Below are positions 55,507 through 64,000 of a DNA stretch of 64,000 nt, piece after piece. Under the pieces are notes generated by a model. The model saw nothing but the letters and a program-made list of their open reading frames with translations, ran no database searches and was not told the DNA's origin. The position numbers and the translations under genes are program-made. Positions within the stretch are counted from its first letter, which is position 1; each line of letters opens with the position of its first letter. This DNA is from Ditibartonella choladocola. Lineage in GTDB: Bacteria; Pseudomonadota; Alphaproteobacteria; Rhizobiales; Rhizobiaceae. The stretch lies in assembly GCF_002007565.1 (NCBI RefSeq), contig NZ_CP015625.1, positions 186,001-250,000 of the forward strand, in the 5' to 3' direction.

Positions 55507-56277
55507 TTATGAATTGCGATTCTGTCCGAGGAATTGCAACAGGAAGACAAACATATTGATGAAATCGAGATAGAGTGTCAAAGCACCCATCACAACCTTG
55601 CGGCCACGTGTTTCGGCTTCATCACCTTCATAATACATAACTTTGATTGTCTGGGTGTCATAAGCGGTAAGACCGGCAAAAATGAGAACACCGATAATCG
55701 AGATGGCAAATTGCAGTGCATTCGACCCCAGAAAAAGATTGACAACCATGGCCAACAGAAGGCCGATCAACCCCATAAACAGGAACGACCCCATACCTGT
55801 CAGATCACGCTTTGTCGTATAACCGTAAAGCGACAGGGAACCGAAAGCGGCCGCTGAAATGAAGAATGTTTGTGTAATGCTTGCAGGTGTGTAGCGCAGA
55901 ATAATGGATGAAAGCGACAATCCTACGAGTGCTGCATAAACAAAAAACAGCATACGTGCCGAGCTTGTGCTCAACGACCCGATTTTGAAGCTCAAAAAGA
56001 ACACTGCAATGAGCGGAGCAAACATCACAACATAAGCAAACGGTGAAGTATAGAAAGTAACACCGAATGATGTCAGATAAACGCCGTTTGGCAACATGTA
56101 AGGTGTCGGGTCACTCGATGTTGCAAGTGAAGCGATAACAAATGCTGCAATACCCGTAATAACAAGCCCGATTGCCATTGCATTGTAAACGCCAAGCATA
56201 TAACTGCGCAGTCCCATGTCGATGGAAGCATCGGCCTGAGTTGCAGTTGTCGGACGAAAGTTTCTAAAATCAGCCAT
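55507..56277 (-). CDS. Bax inhibitor-1/YccA family membrane protein
   Basis: 256 residues with seven hydrophobic helices. 'MGLRSYMLGVYNAMAIGLVITGIAAFV', 'APLIAVFFLSFKIGSLSTSSARMLFFVYAALVGLSLSSIILRYTPASITQTFFISAAAFGSLSLYGYTTKRDLTGMGSFLFMGLIGLLLAMVVN' split over the membrane, and the C-terminal acidic motif 'LTAYDTQTIKVMYYEGDE'. BI-1 relatives act as proton-sensitive calcium leak channels or interact with FtsH; the role here is not known. Confidence 0.92.
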   Translation of the reverse strand: MADFRNFRPTTATQADASIDMGLRSYMLGVYNAMAIGLVITGIAAFVIASLATSSDPTPYMLPNGVYLTSFGVTFYTSPFAYVVMFAPLIAVFFLSFKIGSLSTSSARMLFFVYAALVGLSLSSIILRYTPASITQTFFISAAAFGSLSLYGYTTKRDLTGMGSFLFMGLIGLLLAMVVNLFLGSNALQFAISIIGVLIFAGLTAYDTQTIKVMYYEGDEAETRGRKVVMGALTLYLDFINMFVFLLQFLGQNRNS

Positions 56278-56444
56278 ATAAATAATCCTTTAGCTTGTGT
56301 TCCGGACGGTGTCGGGCAAAATGGTTCAAAAAAAGTGATTCCCCCATTCTAATCCCAGGCGCCGCTGGCGGAACCCCAGCATGCCTAACTGATATTATGG
56401 GCATTAATTTGAAAAAATACAAGTCTCGCATCATCCGGAATAGA

Positions 56445-58994
56445 TTACAATTCTTTTAGAAAACGTGACGGTTTTTCACTCAATATATGCCAGGTTCCGA
56501 TAAGGCCGAAGCCGATGGTCAGAATAAGTGCCGTGCAAATGACGGCAATACCGGAAGTGAATGAAAAATGGATGTTGATTATTTCCATTTTGTATCGGCC
56601 AATCAAGGAGCCGGCAACCGTTCCGGCAACAAACGCAAATATTGCTGTTGCCAAGCCGACAATTGCATATTCTGCAAAATAGGCTTTAAAGAGCATTTTG
56701 CGGGTTGCTCCCAAAGTTTTCAAGATAACGGCATCATGAATGCGCGACTGGTTGGTCGAAGAAAGTATGCCGATCAGGACAAGGATTGCAGCCATAATGG
56801 CTATTGTCGAGGATGCACGAATAGCTATGCCGATTTCATCAACTATTTTTCTTGCGTCATCAAGTACCTGATGAACCGGAACCACCGTAATTGAAGGGAA
56901 ACGGCTGGCGATTTCACGCATTAATCCGGCTTCGTTAACCGGATGATTGCCCCCTTCTTTGAAAGTTGCGAGAAAAACATGTGGCGCGCCTTTCAAGGCT
57001 TCCGGCGAAAAAATCATGACAAAATTCATGGCGAACGAGTCCCAGTCGACACGACGAAGACTGGTGATGCGGGCGGTTATTTCCCGCCCCGATATATTGA
57101 CAGTTATCGTATCGCCAAGTTTCAGAAAAAGCCCTTTTGCTTCCCGATCGGAAACCGATACTTCTATGGCTTTGTTACTGTCATTTTTCCACCATTGGCC
57201 TTCGGAAAGAACGGTGTTTTCGGGCATGGTTTCAGAATAGGTTATATTGCGGTCACCGCGTAAGACCCATTCACTCTCTTCTTTTACTTTTCTGTTCTTT
57301 ACCGGTTCACCGTTTATTTTTGTAATACGGGCGCGCAATGTCGGCATCATCCTGAAGGTTCCGGAAGGATCGTATTGTTTCAGAAAATTTGAAAAATCCT
57401 CGGCATCGCTTTTCAGAATATCCATGAAAAAGAAATCGGGCGCTTTTTCAGGGACAGAGCCGGAAAGTTCGGCTCTTAAATTATTATCGATTGTCGAAAG
57501 CGTAACAAGCAATGTCAGACCAAGACCAAGTGCCAGAACAACCGAAGGTGTAATGGAGCGCGGGCGATAAATATTGCCGATAGCAACGCGCAAGATCGTT
57601 GAGCGCATATGGGCACATTTGCGTGCAGCAAAAGTAATGGCCGAAGCAACGCCTCTCAATACGAGGAAGACGACGATGACAGCGATGATGAAGATAAAGG
57701 CCAATCGTTTGTCAGATGCGGTTAAAATTGCGAGAGTAGCTGTTACAAGCAATAATATTGCGGTCAACAACCATCCGGATTTGTCGGATTTTTTAAGCTC
57801 TTCCCCGCCAAAAGGATGAAGAAGCGTTGTTACGGACGTAAAGCGCGAACGCGATAGAGGCAGAATGGCAAAAGCTGCTGTCGTCAACAATGCAAAGATA
57901 ATTGCAAGTACCAGACTGATCGGTGAAAAATGCGCTTCTCCGAAAAAAGGTAGATATTGGCGGATGATAAGGCTTGCCGCAAAGGGAATGATCGTCGCAA
58001 AAACAAGACCTATTATAATTCCGATCAGCGCGATGAGCATAATTTGTGAAAAATAAATTTCGATAATCAAGCGCGAACGTGCACCAAGGGCTTTGAATAT
58101 GGCAATAACCTTGCGTTTTTTGTCCATATAGGCGTTGACAGAATTTGCAATTCCTACGCCGCCGACAATGAGTGCTGTCAGTCCTATGAGAGTAAGAAAA
58201 CTGGTAAAACGTTCAATGTTTTTTTGCAAAACCGGAGCGGCATCAACGCGACTGCGGATAGACCAACCATTATCCGAGAACTGTTTTTCATGATTGTGTT
58301 GGAGGTCGTGCAGGAAACTGTCGGAGCTATTGTCGAGCGCAATTTTATAGACAAAATTGCGCAAGCTTCCCGGAACCAGCAATCCCGTTTCACGTAACGC
58401 ATCAATCGACATGAAAAGCCGTGGGCCAAGCTGGAAACCTTCCGACAAAAGATCGGGTTCTTCGTCGAGAACAGCGCGAATTGTAAAATCACGATCGCCA
58501 ATTTTAATTTTGTCGCCGATATGAAGTTGAAGCCGCTCCATGAGAAGTTTCTGGGCAACAACACCAAATCCCTTATCGTCTTTTTTGAACAGATCTTCGT
58601 TTCCCGCCGGTGGCAGGGTCTTTAAGGTACCATAAAGCGGATAGAAGCTGTCGACAGCCTTTATTTCGACCAATGTGCTGTCACTTGTATCGGCGCGCCG
58701 CGCCATGGAACGCATAAGAATGCTTTCGGATACTTTGCCATTGGCTTTGAAAAATGCCAATTCCTGTTCGTTTGCTTCGCGCTGGGTCAGGCCGAAACGT
58801 ATATCACCGGCAAGGATAAGCTGCCCCTGATCGTTAATTTCGCGGGAAATATTTCGCGAAACACCGTCGACACCACCAATGGCTGCAACACCCAATATAA
58901 TAAGACACAGGAAAATATAAAACCCGTTCAAGCCACTGCGCATTTCTCGCAAACAAAACCGCCAAGCGAGGCGAAGTTCCTGAAACAGGCTCAT
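56445..58994 (-). CDS. ABC transporter permease, FtsX-like (YbbP type)
   Basis: 849 residues. N-terminal helix, a large periplasmic region, then FtsX-like permease blocks (about 255-400 and 720-845), e.g. 'ERFTSFLTLIGLTALIVGGVGIANSVNAYMDKKRKVIAIFKALGARSRLIIEIYFSQIM' and a second copy 'AILVLIGILSSTNQSRIHDAVILKTLGATRKMLFKAYFAEYAIVG'. About ten helices in total. Works with the ATPase encoded 4 bases overlapping upstream. The pair next to a divergent TesA-type gene matches the ybbA-ybbP-tesA arrangement of E. coli; likely moves lipophilic molecules or applies force to the envelope. Confidence 0.9.
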   Translation of the reverse strand: MSLFQELRLAWRFCLREMRSGLNGFYIFLCLIILGVAAIGGVDGVSRNISREINDQGQLILAGDIRFGLTQREANEQELAFFKANGKVSESILMRSMARRADTSDSTLVEIKAVDSFYPLYGTLKTLPPAGNEDLFKKDDKGFGVVAQKLLMERLQLHIGDKIKIGDRDFTIRAVLDEEPDLLSEGFQLGPRLFMSIDALRETGLLVPGSLRNFVYKIALDNSSDSFLHDLQHNHEKQFSDNGWSIRSRVDAAPVLQKNIERFTSFLTLIGLTALIVGGVGIANSVNAYMDKKRKVIAIFKALGARSRLIIEIYFSQIMLIALIGIIIGLVFATIIPFAASLIIRQYLPFFGEAHFSPISLVLAIIFALLTTAAFAILPLSRSRFTSVTTLLHPFGGEELKKSDKSGWLLTAILLLVTATLAILTASDKRLAFIFIIAVIVVFLVLRGVASAITFAARKCAHMRSTILRVAIGNIYRPRSITPSVVLALGLGLTLLVTLSTIDNNLRAELSGSVPEKAPDFFFMDILKSDAEDFSNFLKQYDPSGTFRMMPTLRARITKINGEPVKNRKVKEESEWVLRGDRNITYSETMPENTVLSEGQWWKNDSNKAIEVSVSDREAKGLFLKLGDTITVNISGREITARITSLRRVDWDSFAMNFVMIFSPEALKGAPHVFLATFKEGGNHPVNEAGLMREIASRFPSITVVPVHQVLDDARKIVDEIGIAIRASSTIAIMAAILVLIGILSSTNQSRIHDAVILKTLGATRKMLFKAYFAEYAIVGLATAIFAFVAGTVAGSLIGRYKMEIINIHFSFTSGIAVICTALILTIGFGLIGTWHILSEKPSRFLKEL

Positions 58995-59680
58995 ACTGCC
59001 GCTCCACTGTCTTTTTCAATCAAACCGTTGCGTACATAAATCTGACGCCCGCATCGCGCGGCAAGGCTTCTGTCATGGGTAACAAGAACGGTTGTCAATC
59101 CATGCTCTGCGGCACGTTTGAAAATGAGATCTGCTATGGTTTTACCGGTATCGGTGTCGAGATTGCCGGTGGGTTCGTCGGCAATCAATATGCGGGGATT
59201 GGGCGAGAGTGCACGTGCAATGGCGACGCGCTGCTGCTCGCCACCCGATAATGTCGCGGGGTAATGATCGAGACGTTCGCCAAGTCCCACATGTTCAAGT
59301 TCCTGTTTTGCAATATCGAAAGCATCGGCATTTCCCGAAAGTTCAAGCGGAACAGCGGCGTTTTCCCAAGCTGTCATATTTGGAATAAGCTGGAATGATT
59401 GAAAAACAATGCCGATATTCTGCCCGCGAAAAAGTGCTGCTTCATCTTCATTCATCTTATCAATACGCGTATCGGCAATGAATATTTCGCCACTGTCAAT
59501 TTTCTCTAGCCCTGCAAGCACCATAAGCAATGTTGATTTGCCGGAACCGGATGGGCCAACAATACCGACAGTTTCACCGCGATGTATCTCCAGTGACAGA
59601 TTCTTTAAAACGTGAACGCGAGAACTACCTTCACCAAGAGTAAGATCAATATTTTTGAGTTCAACCAAAGCTCTTGCCAC
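58991..59680 (-). CDS. ABC transporter ATP-binding protein (YbbA/LolD type)
   Basis: 229 residues. Walker A 'VGIVGPSGSGKSTLLMVLAGLEKIDSG', Q-loop 'GIVFQSFQLIPNMTAWENAAVPLELSG', signature 'ATLSGGEQQRVAIARALSPNP', Walker B 'ILIADEPTGNLD', H-loop 'LVTHDRSLAARCGR'. MacB/LolD subfamily. Overlaps the permease start by 4 bases. Confidence 0.93.
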   Translation of the reverse strand: MARALVELKNIDLTLGEGSSRVHVLKNLSLEIHRGETVGIVGPSGSGKSTLLMVLAGLEKIDSGEIFIADTRIDKMNEDEAALFRGQNIGIVFQSFQLIPNMTAWENAAVPLELSGNADAFDIAKQELEHVGLGERLDHYPATLSGGEQQRVAIARALSPNPRILIADEPTGNLDTDTGKTIADLIFKRAAEHGLTTVLVTHDRSLAARCGRQIYVRNGLIEKDSGAAV

Positions 59681-59750
59681 AAATAACTCCTGTTCTTATG
59701 TCACAAACTGATCTAGGATTATAACGATACTTCACGCCGAGGGGTAAAAA

Positions 59751-60470
59751 ATGTTGCGGCCTTTTATTTGTGCATTCATCGGGCTTTTTCTAGGCAGCAT
59801 TGCGGTTTTTCCTGCATCCGCCCAACAAGCCGGTCAAATTGACGAACCGGCGCGCGAAGACAGTGAAACACCGGTTCTCGATGATGACTTGGCCCCGCCA
59901 CGCCCTTTCCAGATTGTCGGTTTCGGCGATAGCCTGATGGCAGGTTACAGGCTCCCCGTCGACAAGTCGTTTACTGCTGTCCTTGAAGCTGCATTGCAGG
60001 CGAAAAATTACAACATATCGGTAATCAATGCCGGCGTTTCAGGTGATACAACAACCGGTGGCAGGGAGCGCATCGACTGGTCGGTGCCGGATCAGACCGG
60101 CCTCGTCATTCTAGAACTCGGTGCCAATGATATGTTGCGCGGCATCGACCCCAAGGTAACCGAGGATAATCTCGATTTTATGTTGTCGCGGCTGAAAGAT
60201 CGCAAAATCCCCGTCATACTGGTCGGCATGAAAAGTGCCCCTAATTATGGCAAGGACAAAGCCGGACAATTTGAAGCCATTTACCCGCGCCTTGCCGACA
60301 AATATCATACCGCTTTTTATCCTTTCTTTTTGGAAGGCGTAGCAGGGCATCAGGATTTGCAGCTTGATGACGGGAAACATCCAAACGATAAAGGCGTTAC
60401 TGTTATTGTTGAAAAAATGTTGCCGATGATTGAAAAAACGTTGAACGGATTAGGAGTAAACCACCAATAA
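59751..60470 (+). CDS. Periplasmic GDSL esterase, TesA/arylesterase type
   Basis: 239 residues. Signal peptide ending SAQQ, acidic linker, then SGNH-hydrolase blocks: I 'IVGFGDSLMAGYRLP' (nucleophile Ser), II 'NAGVSGDTTTGGRERIDW', III 'LELGANDMLRG', V 'DGKHPNDKGVTVI' (Asp and His). Homologues are acyl-CoA thioesterase I / protease I / arylesterase. Divergent from the ABC pair, 70 bases apart, as in E. coli. Confidence 0.9.
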   Translation: MLRPFICAFIGLFLGSIAVFPASAQQAGQIDEPAREDSETPVLDDDLAPPRPFQIVGFGDSLMAGYRLPVDKSFTAVLEAALQAKNYNISVINAGVSGDTTTGGRERIDWSVPDQTGLVILELGANDMLRGIDPKVTEDNLDFMLSRLKDRKIPVILVGMKSAPNYGKDKAGQFEAIYPRLADKYHTAFYPFFLEGVAGHQDLQLDDGKHPNDKGVTVIVEKMLPMIEKTLNGLGVNHQ

Positions 60471-60603
60471 GCGGGTGGCAGTCAATTTTTGCCGATCACG
60501 TTTATTGCGACCATCCGTTCTGGAACCTTGTCGATAAAAAGTTACTAAATAAAACCAATTCCCGTTATACGGGATTTGAAAGGAAAAATCCGAATATCCT
60601 GTT

Positions 60604-61107
60604 ATGCCGATTATCAATCTCCATAAAGAACATCCTCTTGATGACGGGCGACAATCCGAAAAAGCTTTAATGGTGCGTCATGGCGTACAAAGGCTTTTTT
60701 TGCGGCTTGGCATTCCGGTTTTAAGCGAGTTGCCACTTGCCGACGGAAGGCGCGCCGATCTCGTTGGAATAGGGCGCAAGGGTGAAGTGATTATTGTCGA
60801 GATCAAATCATCAATCGGAGATTTGAAGGCAGATCATAAATGGCAGGATTATCGCGCCCATTGTGACAGACTTTATTTCGCAAGCCACGCCGAAGTCCCA
60901 ATGGAACTGTTTCCGGAAAGTTGCGGGTTTATTCTGGCCGACGGGTTTGACGGCTATATCATGCGCGACGCCCCCGAACACCGTATGTCGGCAGCAACAC
61001 GTAAATCGGTCATGTTGCGTTTTTCAAGGGTTGCAGCAAGAAGACTGACGAAAGCCGAGCTTGATGGATTTGATCTTGCTGTTGATAGCGATGAAAAATC
61101 CGATTGA
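60604..61107 (+). CDS. mmcB: MmcB family DNA repair protein
   Basis: 167 residues. PD-(D/E)XK-like core: 'VLSELPLADGRRADLVGIGRKGEVIIVEIKSSIGDLKADHKWQDYRAHCDRLYFA' with the expected D...E-x-K catalytic residues, followed by 'CGFILADGFDGYIMR'. In Caulobacter MmcB acts with ImuABC in mutagenic DNA repair. No imuABC is in this window. No recognisable LexA box was seen upstream. Confidence 0.9.
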   Translation: MPIINLHKEHPLDDGRQSEKALMVRHGVQRLFLRLGIPVLSELPLADGRRADLVGIGRKGEVIIVEIKSSIGDLKADHKWQDYRAHCDRLYFASHAEVPMELFPESCGFILADGFDGYIMRDAPEHRMSAATRKSVMLRFSRVAARRLTKAELDGFDLAVDSDEKSD

Positions 61108-61290
61108 TTGCGCATTTGACAATAAACCGGAAAGGGCAAGCTTTTCGCGTTTCACTTTTGGCTGCCAATGAGCAATTTCGAGCGAGCGCTACTTCAGAAT
61201 ATGTTATTATTTAACGGCTTGCTATGTCCGGATTGTTGCTCTTGTCACTTTCGTTCGCGTCGCTTTTATTCCGGCCGGAAGAATATCATT

Positions 61291-61851
61291 TCACCTTGGC
61301 GCGCGTTTTGCCAGAATGCGTTGCAAGGTGCGCCGGTGCATGTTCAATCTGCGGGCAGTTTCTGAAACGTTACGATCACACATTTCATAAACGCGCTGGA
61401 TGTGTTCCCAGCGTACACGATCAGCCGACATGGGGTTTTCCGGAACCGGAGCTTTTTCGCCAGCGTGGCGGGTAAGAGCACCGAATATATCGTCGGCATC
61501 GGCAGGTTTCGAGAGATAATCGATTGCACCGAGCTTTACAGCATTAACCGCCGAAGCAATATTGCCATAACCGGTCAATACAATCATATGGGTATCGGAA
61601 CGGCATTTACGAATTTCCTCGATGACATCAAGTCCGTTGCCATCCCCCAATTTGAGGTCTACCACCGCATAAGCGGGTGGATTATGACGCACATTGGCGA
61701 TTCCGTCCTGCACTGATTCGGCCATGGTCACACTGAAGCCACGTGCTTCCATGGCACGTGCGAGACGGTGGAGAAACGGCTTGTCATCGTCAACCAGAAG
61801 CAATGAAGTATCGGCTCCAATCGCGTCCTGATTATGTGCAGTATCAGTCAT
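61291..61851 (-). CDS. regA: Redox response regulator RegA/ActR/PrrA
   Basis: 186 residues from the ATG at 61851 (AAAGGA upstream; the ATG at 61878 has none). Receiver domain with 'LLLVDDDKPFLHRLARAMEARGF', phospho-acceptor D65 ('AVVDLKLGDGNGLDVI'), 'VLTGYGN', 'SKPAD'; then a proline-rich hinge and a Fis-type helix-turn-helix 'WEHIQRVYEMCDRNVSETARRLNMHRRTLQRILAKRAPR', the near-invariant DNA-binding helix of RegA. Global regulator of respiration, nitrogen and carbon metabolism. Second gene after regB. Confidence 0.95.
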   Translation of the reverse strand: MTDTAHNQDAIGADTSLLLVDDDKPFLHRLARAMEARGFSVTMAESVQDGIANVRHNPPAYAVVDLKLGDGNGLDVIEEIRKCRSDTHMIVLTGYGNIASAVNAVKLGAIDYLSKPADADDIFGALTRHAGEKAPVPENPMSADRVRWEHIQRVYEMCDRNVSETARRLNMHRRTLQRILAKRAPR

Positions 61852-61923
61852 GCATTGTCCTTTATCCGGTAGGTCCAAATGTATCGTTTGGCTGTCAACA
61901 TTAGCCTTGACTGCGACAAAATG

Positions 61924-63228
61924 TCAAATCGTCTTGGTCTTGGTCAGGCTCTTTCGACTCCATGCCAGATAAACTTCTGCACCATATTCTTTTTTCGGAC
62001 TATTCCTGAAACGCAAAAGCGCACCGGATCTTTCGAGAAGTGTTTTGGCAATAAACAATCCAAGTCCCAATCCCCCGCCCTGACTGTCGGCATGGCGGCT
62101 TGTCGTATAAGGCTCGCCGATGCGATCAAGAATTGACGGGTCATAACCATGTCCATCATCAATAATAGTCAAGGCAACATATTTTTCATTCCATTTATAC
62201 TGGATAATGATTTTGCTGCGCGCAAAATCGACTGCATTTTCCAAAAGATTGCCGAGGCCATACAAAATACCGGGATTGCGCGGAAAAACCGGTTCGTCAC
62301 CGACCGTTTCGCCCTTTTCGATAATAATGTCGATACCGAATTCACGTAACGGTTCGGAAACTTCCTGAAGAAGCTCCAGAAGGCTCAAATGTGAAAGATG
62401 GTCTTCACCCTGGCTTGAAAGTGTCGTCAAACGTTTCAATATGTTTCTGCAACGTTCTGTCTGGCTTAAAAGAAGGCTTAAATCGTCGCCGATTGCAGGA
62501 TCATCCTTCAATCCGTTGTACATTTCTTTGACAACAAGCTGGATTGTTGCAAGCGGTGTTCCAAGTTCATGCGCCGCGGCGGCAGCCAGACCATCGAGTT
62601 CGGACAGGTGTTTTTCATGCTGCATGATGAGTTCGGTGGCACTGAGCGCATCGGCCAGACTTCTGGTTTCTTCCGCCACTCTGTAACCATAGGCTGTCGT
62701 GAAGATGAGGAACGAAACAATTGCCGTCCATATACCGTCGACAAGAAGCCGTGGTGTCTCGATTGTCCGCCCCGGATACCAGGGCAAAGGTTCCGAATAG
62801 GTTGAAAGAATGCTGGCAAAAATGATAACCAGAAGATTGAGAAAAATGATATGTTTGCGCGGAAGAGACGTTGCAGATATTACGGCGGGTGCAATTAACA
62901 AAACCGAAAACGGATTTTGCAAACCGCCTGTCAAATAAAGCAAAGCCGCATATTGCAGAATATCGACGCCCAGTATTGTAGTTGCAACATTGGATGACAA
63001 GCGGTCATTGATGGAATAAAAAAAGGTCAGAAAAATATTGAGCCAGATGGATGCGGCAATCAATATTGTGCATGGAATGATGGGAAACTTAAATCCGAGA
63101 TAAACAGAAACAAAAGCAATTGTAATTGTCTGGCTGAAAATCGCAAGCCAACGGATACGCACAAGTGTCGTCGAACGCAAACGGCGCGAATAGGTGGAGG
63201 TGCGTTGAAAAAATTCCTTTTCCATCAT
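61924..63228 (-). CDS. regB: Redox-sensing histidine kinase RegB/ActS/PrrB
   Basis: 434 residues. Six membrane helices (about 28-185) with the quinone-sensing motif GGLQNPF (101-107), the H-box 'LAAAAAHELGTPLATIQ' with H220, the redox cysteine C260 in 'QTERCRNIL', and the ATPase boxes 'LGNLLENAVDFAR', 'DDGHGYDP' and 'GGGLGLGLFIAKTLL'. All signature residues of RegB are present. Senses the ubiquinone pool redox state and phosphorylates RegA, encoded 72 bases downstream. Confidence 0.95.
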   Translation of the reverse strand: MMEKEFFQRTSTYSRRLRSTTLVRIRWLAIFSQTITIAFVSVYLGFKFPIIPCTILIAASIWLNIFLTFFYSINDRLSSNVATTILGVDILQYAALLYLTGGLQNPFSVLLIAPAVISATSLPRKHIIFLNLLVIIFASILSTYSEPLPWYPGRTIETPRLLVDGIWTAIVSFLIFTTAYGYRVAEETRSLADALSATELIMQHEKHLSELDGLAAAAAHELGTPLATIQLVVKEMYNGLKDDPAIGDDLSLLLSQTERCRNILKRLTTLSSQGEDHLSHLSLLELLQEVSEPLREFGIDIIIEKGETVGDEPVFPRNPGILYGLGNLLENAVDFARSKIIIQYKWNEKYVALTIIDDGHGYDPSILDRIGEPYTTSRHADSQGGGLGLGLFIAKTLLERSGALLRFRNSPKKEYGAEVYLAWSRKSLTKTKTI

Positions 63229-63320
63229 TTTACCTTTGCGACGTTACCCGCATTTTATTCAAGGGAAGTTCGACGGGCTAATCCCGTATGATGTGTTTAA
63301 AGCCGATTATTGTCCGGATT

Positions 63321-64000
63321 TCAACCGGTTCGAGGTTTTGCCCGTCGCGTCGGGAGTGCGGAAAGCGGATCTTCCGGCCACGGGTGTTTGGGATAACGGC
63401 CGCGCATGTCGGCTCTTACATCGTTCCATGAACCACGCCAGAAGCCCGGCAAATCCCGCGTGATCTGTATTGGCCGGTGCGAGGGGGAAAGGAGTTCCAG
63501 AACAAGTGGTATATGCCCGTCGGCAATGGAAGGATGTTGACTTAGCCCGAATAATTCCTGAACACGAACAGAGATGAGAGGTGCTTCCCCTTCATAATTG
63601 ATCGCAATATCAGAGCCGGTCGGTACTGTAAAATGCGTTGGCGCTTTTTTATCTATTTCATTTTGCAGTTGATAAGGAACAAGCGAAACAAGACCGTTAT
63701 AAATGCTATTGTCTCTTATTCTATCAAGCTGCGGTTCGCCTGTCAGGAAGGGTAAAAGCCAGTCATCGAGCTTCTCTAAAAGTTCTTTATCCGACATTTC
63801 GGGCCACGGTTCTCCAAGCCCCTGATGCAACCACTGAAGCCGTTGTCTTAAAGCAATGGTCTCTTTTGTCCACGGGAGAATGTTCAGCCCATAACGGCGG
63901 ATAGCCATAATAACAGCCTGATCGGCTTTTTCACCTTTTGGCAGCGGAAGTGTTTTTTCACCAAGAACAACCGCCCCGATTTTTTGAATTTCTCGCGCAC
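63321..64000 (-). CDS. hrpB: ATP-dependent helicase HrpB, C-terminal part (runs off the window)
   Basis: The frame is open to the window end (the ATG at 63908 is internal). The visible part is the HrpB C-terminal domain: 'RRYGLNILPWTKETIALRQRLQWLHQ', 'LDDWLLPFLTG', 'LVPYQLQNEIDKKAPTHFTVPTGSDIAINYEGEAPLISVRVQELFGLSQHPSIADGHIPLVLELLSPSHRPIQITRDLPGFWRGSWNDVRADMRGRYPKHPWPEDP' in segments. HrpB is a DEAH-type helicase with RNA-related roles. The helicase motifs lie outside the window. Followed on the same strand by regB after 92 bases. Confidence 0.92.
   Translation of the reverse strand, partial: AREIQKIGAVVLGEKTLPLPKGEKADQAVIMAIRRYGLNILPWTKETIALRQRLQWLHQGLGEPWPEMSDKELLEKLDDWLLPFLTGEPQLDRIRDNSIYNGLVSLVPYQLQNEIDKKAPTHFTVPTGSDIAINYEGEAPLISVRVQELFGLSQHPSIADGHIPLVLELLSPSHRPIQITRDLPGFWRGSWNDVRADMRGRYPKHPWPEDPLSALPTRRAKPRTG

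Overview
The window reads as ordinary chromosome of an alphaproteobacterium of the order Hyphomicrobiales (Rhizobiales), most likely a Bartonellaceae/Brucellaceae-type organism. Supporting markers are DUF1150 next to Hsp20, DUF992, DUF2794, MmcB, an Irr-like Fur protein, a RegB/RegA (ActS/ActR) pair, the ubiE-ubiB-coaBC neighbourhood and the trpF-trpB-trpA-accD-folC cluster. By eye the base composition is lower in GC than most rhizobia, and the intergenic regions are AT-rich and carry many short repeats. A bee-gut Bartonella type (with trp and glycerol genes retained) is possible, but this is inference from gene content.

Layout. 1-11.3 kb: cell-envelope and membrane genes: a frameshifted autotransporter, an SLT-type lipoprotein, a DMT exporter, secreted Pro-rich and His-rich proteins, a COG3904-type periplasmic protein, and three multi-pass membrane proteins of unknown function. 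12-20 kb: housekeeping: Hsp20-DUF1150, nth, ada, rpmI-rplT, a kinase-like protein, pheS-pheT. 20.9-24.9 kb: glycerol use, glpD-glpF-glpK. 25-28 kb: a glycine-zipper lipoprotein, a repeat-rich spacer, and an NDUFA9-like oxidoreductase. 27.6-33.4 kb: tryptophan, malonyl-CoA and folate genes, and an EI24 membrane protein. 33.5-42.6 kb: adenosine kinase-type PfkB, a serine hydrolase, a CoaBC with an N-terminal FitA-like DNA-binding domain, a trypsin-like protease with PAN/Apple domains, ubiB-ubiE, upp.

43.2-47.7 kb: a PepSY protein, then an Irr-like regulator divergent from a sitABCD manganese/iron ABC importer, with two Mur-type palindromes between them. 47.8-56.3 kb: a GT25 glycosyltransferase, a strong small-RNA candidate made of three hairpins that each show a CUCCUCC loop, an L,D-transpeptidase, DUF454, RlpA-like, HdeD-like, a cardiolipin synthase, an EEP phosphoesterase, DUF2794 and a Bax-inhibitor-1 protein. 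56.4-64 kb: a YbbA/YbbP-type ABC system divergent from a TesA-type esterase, mmcB, the regB-regA redox two-component system, and the C-terminal part of hrpB running off the end.

No tRNA, rRNA, CRISPR array, prophage or insertion sequence was recognised. The items most worth follow-up are the triple anti-Shine-Dalgarno-loop RNA at about 48.64-48.76 kb, the RHH-CoaBC fusion, the divergent Irr-like/sit control region, and a series of unrelated short tandem repeats in intergenic DNA.
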